A stretch of 36,080 bases of DNA from Patescibacteria group bacterium (GTDB lineage: Bacteria; Patescibacteriota; Minisyncoccia; RBG-13-40-8-A), in contig JAHILA010000006.1 of assembly GCA_018897295.1 (NCBI GenBank), forward strand, positions 1 through 36,080, read 5' to 3'. This document shows, in pieces, positions 1 to 7,108 of this stretch. The position numbers and the translations under genes are program-made. Every line of letters starts with the position of its first letter. The first letter of the stretch is position 1. The notes beneath the pieces are model-generated. The model saw only the letters and a program-made list of their open reading frames with translations, searched no databases and had not been told where the DNA came from.

Positions 1-90
1 ACCGTTGTTTCTTTTTTTTGTGCATTGATGTTTGGCCCATTTTTCTTTCTCATCTTGTGGTTGTTAAGAAGGAGGAGTCGTTTCGAGTGA
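1..90 (+). CDS. C-terminal end of a membrane protein (partial, 5' end outside window)
   Basis: Reading frame 1 is open from the first base to a TGA at 88-90. It encodes 29 residues: a hydrophobic stretch (SFFCALMFGPFFFLILWLL) followed by a basic tail RRRSRFE. This is the pattern of a last transmembrane helix with a positive cytoplasmic end. An intrinsic terminator follows 22 nt downstream on the same strand, which supports a real gene end here. The family cannot be named from this fragment. Confidence 0.5.
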   Translation, partial: TVVSFFCALMFGPFFFLILWLLRRRSRFE

Positions 91-112
91 TTTAGTGCGG
101 GGCAAATGCCAT

Positions 113-142
113 AGACCAGTCCGTTAATCTGGTCTTTTTTTA
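113..142 (+). terminator. Intrinsic terminator after the partial membrane-protein gene
   Basis: The arms AGACCAG (113-119) and CTGGTCT (129-135) form a perfect 7-bp stem with a 9-nt loop, followed directly by a run of T. Confidence 0.85.
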
Positions 143-268
143 TTTCTAACTCATCAAACAGGTTCTAACAGCGTCCCCACCTAAACTTATCACTCGCCTT
201 TTGGGAACTATTCGTTCACGGCTCGTGTTGCGTAAATCGGTGGGCAGGCACTTGCCGACCCCAAAAAC
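143..268. other. Intergenic stretch without a convincing gene
   Basis: No open frame of note. It contains AACAGGTTCT (158-167), a motif seen twice more downstream, and some self-complementarity (CCCACC 176-181 with GGTGGG 239-244). I cannot assign a function; a small structured RNA is possible but unsupported. Confidence 0.3.
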
Positions 269-296
269 TTGACACTAAGTTTATAGAGAATATAAT
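269..296 (+). promoter_or_regulatory. Promoter of the 95-aa coiled-coil gene
   Basis: TTGACA (269-274), a 16-nt spacer and TATAAT (291-296) form a near-perfect sigma70-type promoter. The ATG at 305 lies only 8 nt past the -10 box, so the transcript should begin at or within about 2 nt of the start codon. Confidence 0.85.
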
Positions 297-304
297 TAAA
301 ACAT

Positions 305-592
305 ATGTTAGATGATAAAGATATACAGAAACTAAAAGAAGTATTGGCAACCAAAGAGGATTTGGCTGGATTAATTACATTAGAAGAATTTGATGAATTT
401 AAGAAAGAATACAAGAATGATTTTTCTGGTCTTCAAGATTCTATTCAGGGCCTAATAGTTTCAATAGATAAATTAACTCAATCAATGAGTATTTATCATG
501 ACGAATATGTTGCTTTAACTGCCAAAGTTGATAAACACGAGAAATGGTTTCAGCAGGTCGCCGAGAAGCTTGGCTTAAAATTAAATTATTAG
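305..592 (+). CDS. Small coiled-coil protein of unknown function (95 aa)
   Basis: The protein is acidic, has no cysteine, and looks helical throughout. Residues about 5-40 and 45-85 have heptad-like spacing of Leu/Ile/Val, suggesting a dimeric or trimeric coiled coil. There is no signal peptide or membrane segment. The gene has its own promoter ending 8 nt before the ATG and its own terminator at 636-664, so it is monocistronic. No Shine-Dalgarno sequence is present. Similar short coiled-coil proteins are common in CPR genomes, but no function is known to me. Confidence 0.75.
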   Translation: MLDDKDIQKLKEVLATKEDLAGLITLEEFDEFKKEYKNDFSGLQDSIQGLIVSIDKLTQSMSIYHDEYVALTAKVDKHEKWFQQVAEKLGLKLNY

Positions 593-635
593 TTTCTTAA
601 AATATTATATTTTTTTACAATATTGATTTCGTGTA

Positions 636-664
636 AAATCGTCTTTCAATTAAGGCGATTTTTT
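636..664 (+). terminator. Intrinsic terminator after the coiled-coil gene
   Basis: AAATCGTC (636-643) pairs with GGCGATTT (654-661), with one G-U pair and a 10-nt loop, followed by T residues. A near-identical terminator (same CGTCTTT..AATTAAGGCG core) sits at 2672-2702. Confidence 0.8.
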
Positions 665-682
665 GTTTACAGATAATGCCAC

Positions 683-711
683 TTGACAAGCGATTATTAT
701 GAATATATACT
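683..711 (+). promoter_or_regulatory. Promoter of the DUF5320 gene
   Basis: TTGACA (683-688), 17-nt spacer, TATACT (706-711). The predicted start near 718 leaves a leader of about 40 nt before the ATG at 760, longer than for most genes here. Confidence 0.8.
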
Positions 712-759
712 CATAATAGGAAAAGGTCGTTAAATGATTATTAATATAAAAACAAATAT

Positions 760-984
760 ATGCCAAAATTAAATGGAACAGGTCCCAGGGGATTAGGTGC
801 TGGTACTGGTCGAGGATTTGGTCTCTGTTGCCCCAGATCAGGACGAACGCTTAATACGGGATATGGTTTTAAGGGATACGCAAAACAAGACGAAAAATCT
901 ATTATAGAAGAAGATATAAAGATATTAAAAGAAGAACTGAAAGCAGCCGAAGAAGAATTAAAATCCTTAAAAGACCAGAAATAA
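760..984 (+). CDS. DUF5320 family protein (74 aa)
   Basis: The N-terminus is Gly/Arg-rich (PKLNGTGPRGLGAGTGRGFG, residues 2-21), followed by Cys-Cys (CCPRSG) and a C-terminal coiled coil (about 48-74). This matches the DUF5320 pattern of a glycine-rich GTGP..G.GTGRG head and helical tail. The family often lies next to DUF134 and dinitrogenase-cofactor-like genes in anaerobic bacteria and archaea. Here DUF134 follows after a terminator. The biochemical role is unknown; metal or cofactor binding through the paired cysteines is only a guess. Confidence 0.8.
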   Translation: MPKLNGTGPRGLGAGTGRGFGLCCPRSGRTLNTGYGFKGYAKQDEKSIIEEDIKILKEELKAAEEELKSLKDQK

Positions 985-989
985 AAGAA

Positions 990-1016
990 GCCCCGACATA
1001 ATGTCGGGGCTCTCCC
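990..1016 (+). terminator. Intrinsic terminator between DUF5320 and DUF134
   Basis: GCCCCGACA (990-998) and TGTCGGGGC (1002-1010) form a perfect 9-bp G+C-rich stem with a 3-nt loop. The T-run is weak (TCTCCCC follows), so it may act as a partial terminator or 3' stabiliser. Confidence 0.65.
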
Positions 1017-1049
1017 CATAATTTTAATAATATATTAAACTTAAAGTAT

Positions 1050-1328
1050 ATGACAAGACCGCGACTTTGCAGAAGAATAAGATTCAATCCGAAGGTGAGT
1101 TATTATAAGCCGCAAGGTGTTCCGATGCGGTTTTTGAAAGTAGTAGAATTAACCAGAGAAGAAGTAGAAGCACTAAGATTAAAAAATATCAAAGACTTAG
1201 ATCAAATTGATGCGGCTAAACAAATGAATACTTCGCAAAGCACATTTCAGAGAATTCTATCATCGGCTTATAAAAAAATCAGTAAAGCCATAATAGAAGG
1301 CAAGGCGATTAAAATAATTAAAAATTAA
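1050..1328 (+). CDS. DUF134 (UPF0251) family HTH protein (92 aa)
   Basis: The N-terminal RPRLCRRIRFNPKVSYYKPQGVP block (residues 3-25) and the following LTREEVEALRLKNIKDLDQIDAA are the hallmarks of DUF134. Residues about 44-75 form a sigma70-region-4-like helix-turn-helix (QIDAAKQMNTSQSTFQRIL). The family is predicted to bind DNA. Its constant neighbours, DUF5320 and dinitrogenase iron-molybdenum cofactor-like proteins, suggest a metal- or redox-linked regulator. Only DUF5320 is adjacent here. The ATG at 1050 has no Shine-Dalgarno site. Confidence 0.88.
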   Translation: MTRPRLCRRIRFNPKVSYYKPQGVPMRFLKVVELTREEVEALRLKNIKDLDQIDAAKQMNTSQSTFQRILSSAYKKISKAIIEGKAIKIIKN

Positions 1329-1391
1329 TTAAACAGGTTCTCCTACTTCGTTGAATGAGGGCATTCTCCGACACAGCGTAATTTTAAAAAG

Positions 1392-1417
1392 CCCGAGATT
1401 TTTTCTCGGGTTTTTTT
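1392..1417 (+). terminator. Intrinsic terminator after DUF134
   Basis: CCCGAGA (1392-1398) pairs with TCTCGGG (1404-1410) across a T5 loop, followed by seven T. The 1329-1391 stretch before it carries the AACAGGTTCTCCTA motif and no gene. Confidence 0.9.
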
Positions 1418-1436
1418 GTGTTAAAATAGATAATAT

Positions 1437-2642
1437 ATGAAAAAGAATTTAGAAAAATACAAAAAGATTGTTGGAGAAGAAATCGTAGAGAAAATTTATA
1501 AAAAAGCAAAAAAACTTTTAAAGAAAAATATTGTTTGTATCAGCTCTACCAATCAAGAAGGAGGGGTGGCCGAAATACTTAATAGCATTATTTTTTTGTT
1601 CAATGAAATTGGCATAAAATTCGATTGGAGGATTATACACGGTACCCCTAATTTTTTTACAATTACTAAGAAATTTCACAACGCATTGCAAGGAGCTGAT
1701 ATTCATTTGTCTAAAGACAAAAAGAGGATATATTATGAGACAAATAGAAAGTTTTCAATGCTTAACCATTTAGATCATGATTTGGTTATGGTTCACGATC
1801 CCCAGCCCCTGCCCCTAATCGATTTTTATAAGAAAAAGCAACCATGGATTTTTAGGTGTCATGTTGATTTATCGAATCCTAATCTGGAGGTCTGGAACTA
1901 TCTAAAGCATTTTATTAAAAAATACGATGAATTAGTAATATCTACAGAGGAATATAAAAAGAACTTGTCTATTCCTCAAACCGTAATTCATCCTGCCATA
2001 GACCCATTATCTCAAAAGAATCGCCAGGTGCAGAAAAAAACCATTAAAAAATACTTATCCAAAAATGGCATAGATTTTAAAAAACCAATAATTTCTCAAA
2101 TTTCCAGATATGACAAATGGAAAGATATGGAGGGAGTTATTAAGATTTTTGAAAGGGTAAAAAAAGAGATTGATTGTCAACTTGTGTTGTTGGGGAATAT
2201 AGCCCCTGATGATCCTGAAGGCATTGATATTTATACCGAAATAGTAAGAAAATTTGGCAACCGTAAAGATATTAAAATTTTGGTAAATGTAAGTGCCAAC
2301 GATTTAGTGGTTAATTGTTTACAAAGAAAGTCAGCAGTAATTATTCAGAAATCTTTGAAAGAGGGATTTGCTTTGACTGTTTCAGAGGCACTATACAAAG
2401 AAACTCCAGTTGTGGCTTCTAGTGTTGGGGGAATTCCCTTGCAGATAATTCACGGAGAAAATGGTTTCTTACACGAGCCGAACGATATTAACGGATTCGC
2501 TGAAAGCATAGTAACGCTTTTAAAAGATGATAAACTAAGAAAGAAAATGGGAAAAAGTGGAAGAGAACACATAAAAAAGAATTTTTTGATTACTCGATTA
2601 ATGTTGGACTGGCTTGATTTGTTTGAGAAATATTTATGTTAA
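1437..2642 (+). CDS. GT4-family glycosyltransferase, trehalose synthase (TreT)-like
   Basis: 401 aa with the GT-B fold pattern. The N-terminal nucleotide-sugar loop is GGVAEIL (residues 42-48). The order GTPNFF..TKKFHNALQG and VHDPQPLPLI is typical of TreT-type trehalose glycosyltransferring synthases, which join an NDP-glucose to glucose. The C-terminal donor-binding E-x7-E motif is E309 to E317 (KEGFALTVSEAL), followed by VASSVGGIPLQI. The length is normal. A weak -10-like TAAAAT lies at 1422-1427, inside the downstream edge of the preceding terminator. No trehalose-pathway partner is nearby, so the exact acceptor is unproven. Confidence 0.8.
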   Translation: MKKNLEKYKKIVGEEIVEKIYKKAKKLLKKNIVCISSTNQEGGVAEILNSIIFLFNEIGIKFDWRIIHGTPNFFTITKKFHNALQGADIHLSKDKKRIYYETNRKFSMLNHLDHDLVMVHDPQPLPLIDFYKKKQPWIFRCHVDLSNPNLEVWNYLKHFIKKYDELVISTEEYKKNLSIPQTVIHPAIDPLSQKNRQVQKKTIKKYLSKNGIDFKKPIISQISRYDKWKDMEGVIKIFERVKKEIDCQLVLLGNIAPDDPEGIDIYTEIVRKFGNRKDIKILVNVSANDLVVNCLQRKSAVIIQKSLKEGFALTVSEALYKETPVVASSVGGIPLQIIHGENGFLHEPNDINGFAESIVTLLKDDKLRKKMGKSGREHIKKNFLITRLMLDWLDLFEKYLC

Positions 2643-2671
2643 ATCCGAACAGGTTCTCCTAGTAATTTTAA

Positions 2672-2702
2672 AAATCGTCTTTTAATTAAGGCGGTTTTTT
2701 GT
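2672..2702 (+). terminator. Intrinsic terminator after the GT4 gene
   Basis: AAATCGTC (2672-2679) pairs with GGCGGTTT (2690-2697) with G-U pairs, followed by a T-run. It resembles the terminator at 636-664. AACAGGTTCTCCTA lies just after the GT4 stop codon. Confidence 0.8.
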
Positions 2703-2727
2703 TTACACTGTTTATTCTGAATGTAAT

Positions 2728-2755
2728 TGAGGAAAGTCTACTCAAGTGGTAAAAT
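2728..2755 (+). promoter_or_regulatory. Promoter of the flavoprotein gene
   Basis: TTGAGG (2728-2733), 16-nt spacer, TAAAAT (2750-2755). The ATG at 2773 would have a leader of about 10 nt. Confidence 0.55.
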
Positions 2756-2772
2756 GAAAATATATAAGAATT

Positions 2773-4020
2773 ATGGAATATGACGTAGCAGTAATTGGCG
2801 GAGGGCCTACGGGAATGATTTCTGCGGGGAGAGCTGGCGAATTGGGGGCCAGTGTTATTTTAATTGAAAAAAATAAGAATCTCGGAAGAAAGCTTTTGAT
2901 TACAGGTAAAGGGCGATGCAATATTACAAACAAAGAAAATAATCCAAGAGAATTTATAAATAAATTCGGAAAAAACGGGAAATTTCTTTTTTCGTCTTTT
3001 TCCATATTTGGGATTCAAGAAACGATAAATTTTTTCGAAAAACTTAACTTAAAAACAAAAATCGAAAGAGGAAGAAGAGTTTTTCCCGTAAGCGATAAAT
3101 CACAAGATGTACTTGAAGCGCTGATTGGTTATCTAAAAAAATCGAATGTAAAAATAAAATTAAATTCAGAGGTGAAAGAAATAATAAAAAAAGACAATAA
3201 AATTGAAAAAATTATTCTTACAAACAACGAGGAGATAATAGCAAGCAAGTTTATAATTTCTACAGGAGGAAAATCATATCCCGGAACTGGTTCTACGGGA
3301 GACGGATATAAATGGGCCAAAAAATTAGGGCATATAGTTACGAATCTTTCGTCGTCGCTTGTACCAATTATCGTAAAAGAAAAAATAGTAAAAGAATTAG
3401 AAGGATTGAGCTTAAAAAACGTCGAAATAAGCGTCTATGAAGAGAATAAAAAAATCGATTCAAGATTTGGTGAAGCAATATTTACAGCAGATGGAATGAG
3501 CGGACCAATTATTATTGATATGAGTAAAAAAATTGGACAGGAATTACCCAAAAACATTAAAATTAAGATAGATTTCAAGCCAGCATTAGATTTTTCAAAA
3601 CTTGACCAGAGGATTCGGGAAGATTTTAGTAAGGACTCTAAAAAAATGTTTAAAAACAGTCTTAATGATTTATTACCACAAAAACTTATCCCCGTTATCG
3701 TAAAACTGTCCAAAATTAATCCAAATAAAAAATCCAGTTCTATTACTAGAGAAGAAAGAAAAAAATTACTATATCTTTTAAAAAAGTTCACCCTAGAGGT
3801 AAAATCCTTGGCTGTTCATGAAAAAGCAATTATCACTTCTGGCGGAATTGAATTAAGCGAAGTTGATCAAAAGACCATGAAATCAAAATTAATAGATAAT
3901 TTATATTTTGCAGGGGAGATACTTGACGTTGATGGTCCAACTGGCGGATATAATTTACAGGTTTGCTGGACAACGGGATATATCGCAGGAGAAAACACTG
4001 CTCCAGTTGCCCGCCCTTGA
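2773..4020 (+). CDS. NAD(P)/FAD-dependent oxidoreductase, BaiN/HI0933 (YhiN) family
   Basis: 415 aa. The Rossmann dinucleotide motif VIGGGPTG is at residues 7-14. The family signature GKGRCNITN is at 45-53, and the second FAD contact is near the C-terminus (LYFAGEILDVDGPTGGYNLQVCWTTGYIAG). These are diagnostic of the HI0933/YhiN flavoproteins, often annotated as 'aminoacetone oxidase family'. The substrate in most members is unknown, and the bile-acid role of BaiN should not be carried over. The last codons overlap the terminator stem at 4014-4032. Confidence 0.9.
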   Translation: MEYDVAVIGGGPTGMISAGRAGELGASVILIEKNKNLGRKLLITGKGRCNITNKENNPREFINKFGKNGKFLFSSFSIFGIQETINFFEKLNLKTKIERGRRVFPVSDKSQDVLEALIGYLKKSNVKIKLNSEVKEIIKKDNKIEKIILTNNEEIIASKFIISTGGKSYPGTGSTGDGYKWAKKLGHIVTNLSSSLVPIIVKEKIVKELEGLSLKNVEISVYEENKKIDSRFGEAIFTADGMSGPIIIDMSKKIGQELPKNIKIKIDFKPALDFSKLDQRIREDFSKDSKKMFKNSLNDLLPQKLIPVIVKLSKINPNKKSSSITREERKKLLYLLKKFTLEVKSLAVHEKAIITSGGIELSEVDQKTMKSKLIDNLYFAGEILDVDGPTGGYNLQVCWTTGYIAGENTAPVARP

Positions 4021-4037
4021 TTTTTTCAAGGGTTTTT
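4014..4037 (+). terminator. Terminator overlapping the flavoprotein stop codon
   Basis: CCCTTGA (4014-4020, containing the TGA stop) pairs with TCAAGGG (4026-4032) across a T5 loop, followed by T5. The T-run overlaps the -35 box of the efp promoter. Confidence 0.85.
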
Positions 4038-4064
4038 GATAAATTAGTATTATCTATGTAATAT
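4036..4064 (+). promoter_or_regulatory. Promoter of efp
   Basis: TTGATA (4036-4041), 17-nt spacer, TAATAT (4059-4064). The ATG lies 5 nt past the -10 box, predicting a leaderless efp transcript. Confidence 0.75.
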
Positions 4065-4069
4065 AAAAT

Positions 4070-4639
4070 ATGATTAATTATAATAATTTAAAGCCGGGGA
4101 CGATTTTTATTTTAGACGGACAGCCGTATCAGGTGCTTGAGTTTAATTTTCTGCGCATGCAGCAAAGAAAACCGGTTGCCCAGACCAAAATCAAGAATTT
4201 GATTTCCAACAAGATTATCAGCCGCAATTTCCAGCCCAGCGAAACTTTTGAAGAAGCGGAGGTTGTTTATAGGCAGGTAAAATTTCTCTATAACCATAAA
4301 GATAAGTTTGTTTTTTGCGAAATAAACGACCCGTCAAAAAGATTTGAATTAGGGCAAGAACAAATCGGCGATATAAAGCTATATTTAAAACCGAACAGTT
4401 CTATCGATGTGATGGAATTTAATGATAAAATCATTAATATTAACCTGCCGATTAAAATGGATTTTAAGGTTATTGAAGCCCCTCCAAGCATTAAGGGCAA
4501 TACAGCGCAAGGCGGGGTAAAAGCAGTAAAAATAGAAACTGGCACAATGCTCAATGTACCGTTATTTGTTGAATCCGGAGATGTTGTTAGGATAAATACT
4601 GAAACAGGAGATTATGTGGAGAGAGTTGATAAAGGATAA
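4070..4639 (+). CDS. efp: Elongation factor P
   Basis: 189 aa, the usual three-domain EF-P length. EF-P enters the ribosome E site and rescues stalls at polyproline. The N-terminal KOW-like domain (LKPGTIFILDGQPYQVLEF) and the C-terminal OB-fold signature (GTMLNVPLFVESGDVVRINTETGDYVERV) are clear. An ungapped alignment with my recollection of E. coli EF-P puts MQQR (30-33) where most EF-Ps have PGKG, so Gln32 replaces the modified Lys34. It heads a two-gene unit with the Memo-AMMECR1 fusion 14 nt downstream and has no Shine-Dalgarno site. Confidence 0.96.
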   Translation: MINYNNLKPGTIFILDGQPYQVLEFNFLRMQQRKPVAQTKIKNLISNKIISRNFQPSETFEEAEVVYRQVKFLYNHKDKFVFCEINDPSKRFELGQEQIGDIKLYLKPNSSIDVMEFNDKIININLPIKMDFKVIEAPPSIKGNTAQGGVKAVKIETGTMLNVPLFVESGDVVRINTETGDYVERVDKG

Positions 4640-4653
4640 GTTGTTATAAAAAT

Positions 4654-6099
4654 ATGGCGCAAAAAAATAACGAACAATCTTTTCAACAAAATTCAAGGCA
4701 AGTGAGAGAGCCGGCTGTAGCTGGTTCTTTTTATCCCGATAATAAGGCTGAATTGAAATCAATGGTTGATGAATATTTAAATAAAGCAGAATTGCTAGAG
4801 ATAAACGGAAGCATCAAAGCCCTAATTGTGCCTCATGCTGGATACGAATATTCCGGACAAATCGCGGCTTATGGCTTTAAAACATTAGTTGGTAAGCCCA
4901 TTAAACGCGTGATTTTAATTGGCAATAGTCATCAGGAATATTTTGACGGCGTTTCTGTTTGGAATGCTGGTAATTTTAAAACTCCTTTGGGTGAAATTGC
5001 AATAGATGAAGATTTTGCAGACAAATTAATTAATTCAAATCCTAAAATAATTTTTAAGGAGAGCGCGCATTTAAAGGAACATTCCCTGGAAGTCCAATTG
5101 CCATTCTTGCAAAGAATTCTGCCATGTTCGGATTGGAAAATCGTGCCGATTATTTTAGGAAACCAGGGAGGTATTGATATTTTAATTGATGCTCTGAGAA
5201 ATTTAATTAATGATAATACCCTACTTATTGCTAGTTCTGATTTATCGCATTATCCGAATTACAAAGATGCGCAATATTCTGATAATAAAGTCATACAAGC
5301 AATTTTATCCGGCAAAAGAGAGAATTTGCAAAAAATAATTTCTGATTTAGAAAAACAAGGAATCCCAGATTTACAAACCTGTGCCTGTGGACAGGGTGCA
5401 ATTGAAGTAGTGATGGGATTAACAGGTGGTTCTGATGTGAGATTGTTAAAATCCGCGAATTCCGGAGATTTATCTCGACCTGAAAGGGCGGACAAAAACA
5501 GGGTAGTTGGTTACATGAGTATCGCATTTATTGATAATGACTCTAAATTAAACGAAGCAGAGCAGAAAATTTTGCTCAATCTTGCCAAGCAAACTGTGGA
5601 AAACTATGTCCAGACCAATAAAATTATTGAAATCAAAGAGACCAATGCGAATTTAAACAAACACCAGGGCGCATTTGTGACCATAAAAAAACACGGGGAC
5701 TTACGGGGATGTATTGGAGAGTTTAAGGCGGATGAACCGCTTTATCAGGTAGTAATAGACATGGCAATAGCAACAGCAACTCAGGATCCGCGTTTTAATC
5801 CGATTTCAGAAGATGAATTAGATGATTTAGAATATGAGATTTCAGTTTTAAGCCCTTTACGAAAAGTAAATTCCTGGAAAGAAATCGAAATCAACAAACA
5901 TGGAGTTGAGATAAAACAGGGAATGCGCAGAGGAGTATTTCTGCCTCAGGTCGCGACAGAGAATAATTGGGATTTGAATACCTTTATGAGTGTTTTATGC
6001 ACTCAAAAAGCCGGTTTGTCAGCTGATTGCTGGAAAAATCCAAAAACAGAGATTTATGTATTTACAGCACAAGTTTTCCCCATTGACAAACAGGAATAA
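4654..6099 (+). CDS. Fused AmmeMemoRadiSam system protein (Memo domain plus AMMECR1 domain)
   Basis: 481 aa. Residues about 15-285 are a Memo-like dioxygenase-fold domain (REPAVAGSFYPD, VPHAGYEYSGQIAA, IGNSHQEYF, HSLEVQLPFLQ, SSDLSHY), with conserved His residues that could bind a metal. Residues about 300-478 are an AMMECR1 domain with its invariant LRGCIG at 350-355. The two are often separate genes beside a radical-SAM enzyme in the AmmeMemoRadiSam system, whose chemistry is unresolved. No radical-SAM gene is visible in this window. Cotranscription with efp is likely. Confidence 0.9.
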   Translation: MAQKNNEQSFQQNSRQVREPAVAGSFYPDNKAELKSMVDEYLNKAELLEINGSIKALIVPHAGYEYSGQIAAYGFKTLVGKPIKRVILIGNSHQEYFDGVSVWNAGNFKTPLGEIAIDEDFADKLINSNPKIIFKESAHLKEHSLEVQLPFLQRILPCSDWKIVPIILGNQGGIDILIDALRNLINDNTLLIASSDLSHYPNYKDAQYSDNKVIQAILSGKRENLQKIISDLEKQGIPDLQTCACGQGAIEVVMGLTGGSDVRLLKSANSGDLSRPERADKNRVVGYMSIAFIDNDSKLNEAEQKILLNLAKQTVENYVQTNKIIEIKETNANLNKHQGAFVTIKKHGDLRGCIGEFKADEPLYQVVIDMAIATATQDPRFNPISEDELDDLEYEISVLSPLRKVNSWKEIEINKHGVEIKQGMRRGVFLPQVATENNWDLNTFMSVLCTQKAGLSADCWKNPKTEIYVFTAQVFPIDKQE

Positions 6100-6111
6100 A
6101 TATGATATATT
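6083..6111 (+). promoter_or_regulatory. Promoter of the 161-aa zinc-ribbon gene
   Basis: TTGACA (6083-6088), 17-nt spacer, TATATT (6106-6111). The -35 box lies inside the last codons of the Memo-AMMECR1 gene. Confidence 0.7.
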
Positions 6112-6131
6112 TATAATATAGGAGGTGTACC

Positions 6132-6617
6132 TTGTTAAATCAAGCCTACGCTTTCCAGTCAGGAAAGCGTCAGGGCAAAGCCATGGAATTAATGATGTTC
6201 GATGATTACGGGTTTTTGCTTTGGTACATCCATAAGCTGAATTCCGAAACACGAACATGGAAGAACGCAGCGCATCTGCATCTGGAAGAACTTCTTCAAA
6301 AAGGAGAAAATCGCCAGCCCAAGATGTTTTGTCCCCAGTGTCATAAGAAACCTGTGGAATTCTTCTCTCTGCTTTCCAAGTACGAGGGATTCTCAATCGG
6401 GTCGTATTACACCTGTTGCGGGGACAAAGCGTGCAAACAGATGCTATGCGAAATGGCGGCTGGAAACGACATTGAATTTCTCCATTTTAAGTTCTCTGTG
6501 CTGAGAATATTTTATTCAAAATCAGACAAGCGGAGAGTCGCAAATTTATTTAAGAAGGTTTTCGAGTTGCCAGGTCCTCTAACCCGTCAGTTCGCACTCG
6601 ATTTTTTCAATGAATAG
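6132..6617 (+). CDS. Unknown protein with ExoX-C-terminal-like start and zinc-ribbon cysteines (161 aa)
   Basis: The start is TTG at 6132, chosen because GGAGGT (6121-6126) lies 5 nt upstream, a rare strong Shine-Dalgarno in this window. Residues about 8-35 (FQSGKRQGKAMELMMFDDYGFLLWYI) resemble the FGK..GK......DP.YLLW motif found C-terminal to ExoX-like nucleases. CPQC (about 69-72) with a later CC..KAC suggests a zinc ribbon. Codon use is more G+C-rich than in neighbouring genes. It has its own promoter and terminator. The function is unknown; nucleic-acid binding is a guess. Confidence 0.7.
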   Translation: MLNQAYAFQSGKRQGKAMELMMFDDYGFLLWYIHKLNSETRTWKNAAHLHLEELLQKGENRQPKMFCPQCHKKPVEFFSLLSKYEGFSIGSYYTCCGDKACKQMLCEMAAGNDIEFLHFKFSVLRIFYSKSDKRRVANLFKKVFELPGPLTRQFALDFFNE

Positions 6618-6640
6618 TAATAAAACATGGCAATGCCCTT

Positions 6641-6671
6641 GGGCTCCGAAACATCGGAGCCCAATTTTTTT
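6641..6671 (+). terminator. Intrinsic terminator of the zinc-ribbon gene
   Basis: GGGCTCCG (6641-6648) pairs with CGGAGCCC (6655-6662), followed by AA and a T-run. Confidence 0.92.
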
Positions 6672-6680
6672 ATAAACAAT

Positions 6681-6708
6681 TTGCTATTGATTTTTTTTAT
6701 GCTACAAT
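6681..6708 (+). promoter_or_regulatory. Extended -10 promoter of the ferredoxin gene
   Basis: TTGCTA (6681-6686), 16-nt spacer, TACAAT (6703-6708) preceded by TGC. The ATG lies 8 nt past the -10 box. The block TTTTTATGCTAYAAT recurs before the metallo-hydrolase gene at 19873-19885. Confidence 0.7.
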
Positions 6709-6716
6709 AAAGCCCT

Positions 6717-6932
6717 ATGACAAAAGTAATTCATCAAAGAGATAAATGCATTGGCTGCGGAACCTGCGTGGCAGTATGTCCGGCTTTTTGGCATATGGGC
6801 GATGATGGAAAAGCCAGTTTAAAGGATGCTAAGGACACTGGAGAAGGAAGGTTTGAATGCGAACGCGAAGATTGCGGATGCTGCAAAGAAGCAGCTGCTT
6901 CCTGCCCAGTGCAGATTATCACCGTAGAATAA
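6717..6932 (+). CDS. Monocluster ferredoxin
   Basis: 71 aa. CIGCGTCVAVCP (residues 11-22) supplies three cluster cysteines, and the distal CP (SCPVQIITVE) supplies the fourth. This is the Thermotoga/Clostridium-type single [4Fe-4S] ferredoxin pattern. Extra cysteines (CEREDCGCC, about 48-56) lie in the loop and could form a disulfide. It is a soluble electron carrier; the partner is not evident, though the flavoprotein upstream is a possible redox enzyme. It is monocistronic, with a predicted leaderless start. Confidence 0.9.
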   Translation: MTKVIHQRDKCIGCGTCVAVCPAFWHMGDDGKASLKDAKDTGEGRFECEREDCGCCKEAAASCPVQIITVE

Positions 6933-6955
6933 AAAAGAACCATTTATGGTCTTTA

Positions 6956-6991
6956 CCCCCAACACCATATCCGCGGTGTGGGGGTTTAAAT
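6956..6991 (+). terminator. Terminator after the ferredoxin
   Basis: ACCCCCAACACC (6956-6967) pairs with GGTGTGGGGGT (6976-6986) with one bulged A, followed by a T/A-rich run. Confidence 0.8.
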
Positions 6992-7027
6992 TTTAATAAA
7001 AGTGTGTTAGGATAATGACTATATTGA

Positions 7028-7099
7028 GCCCTTGTAGCTCAACGGATAGAGCAATTCCGTCCTAAGGAAGAGATAGGGGTTCAATTCCTCTCAAGGGCA
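7028..7099 (+). tRNA. tRNA-Arg(CCT)
   Basis: Acceptor GCCCTTG/CAAGGGC with discriminator A, D arm GCTC/GAGC, anticodon loop GTCCTAA (anticodon CCU) and T arm AGGGG-TTCAATT-CCTCT. The anticodon stem's outermost pair is A-G. The 3' CCA is not encoded. Confidence 0.93.
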
Positions 7100-7108
7100 T
7101 TATATATC

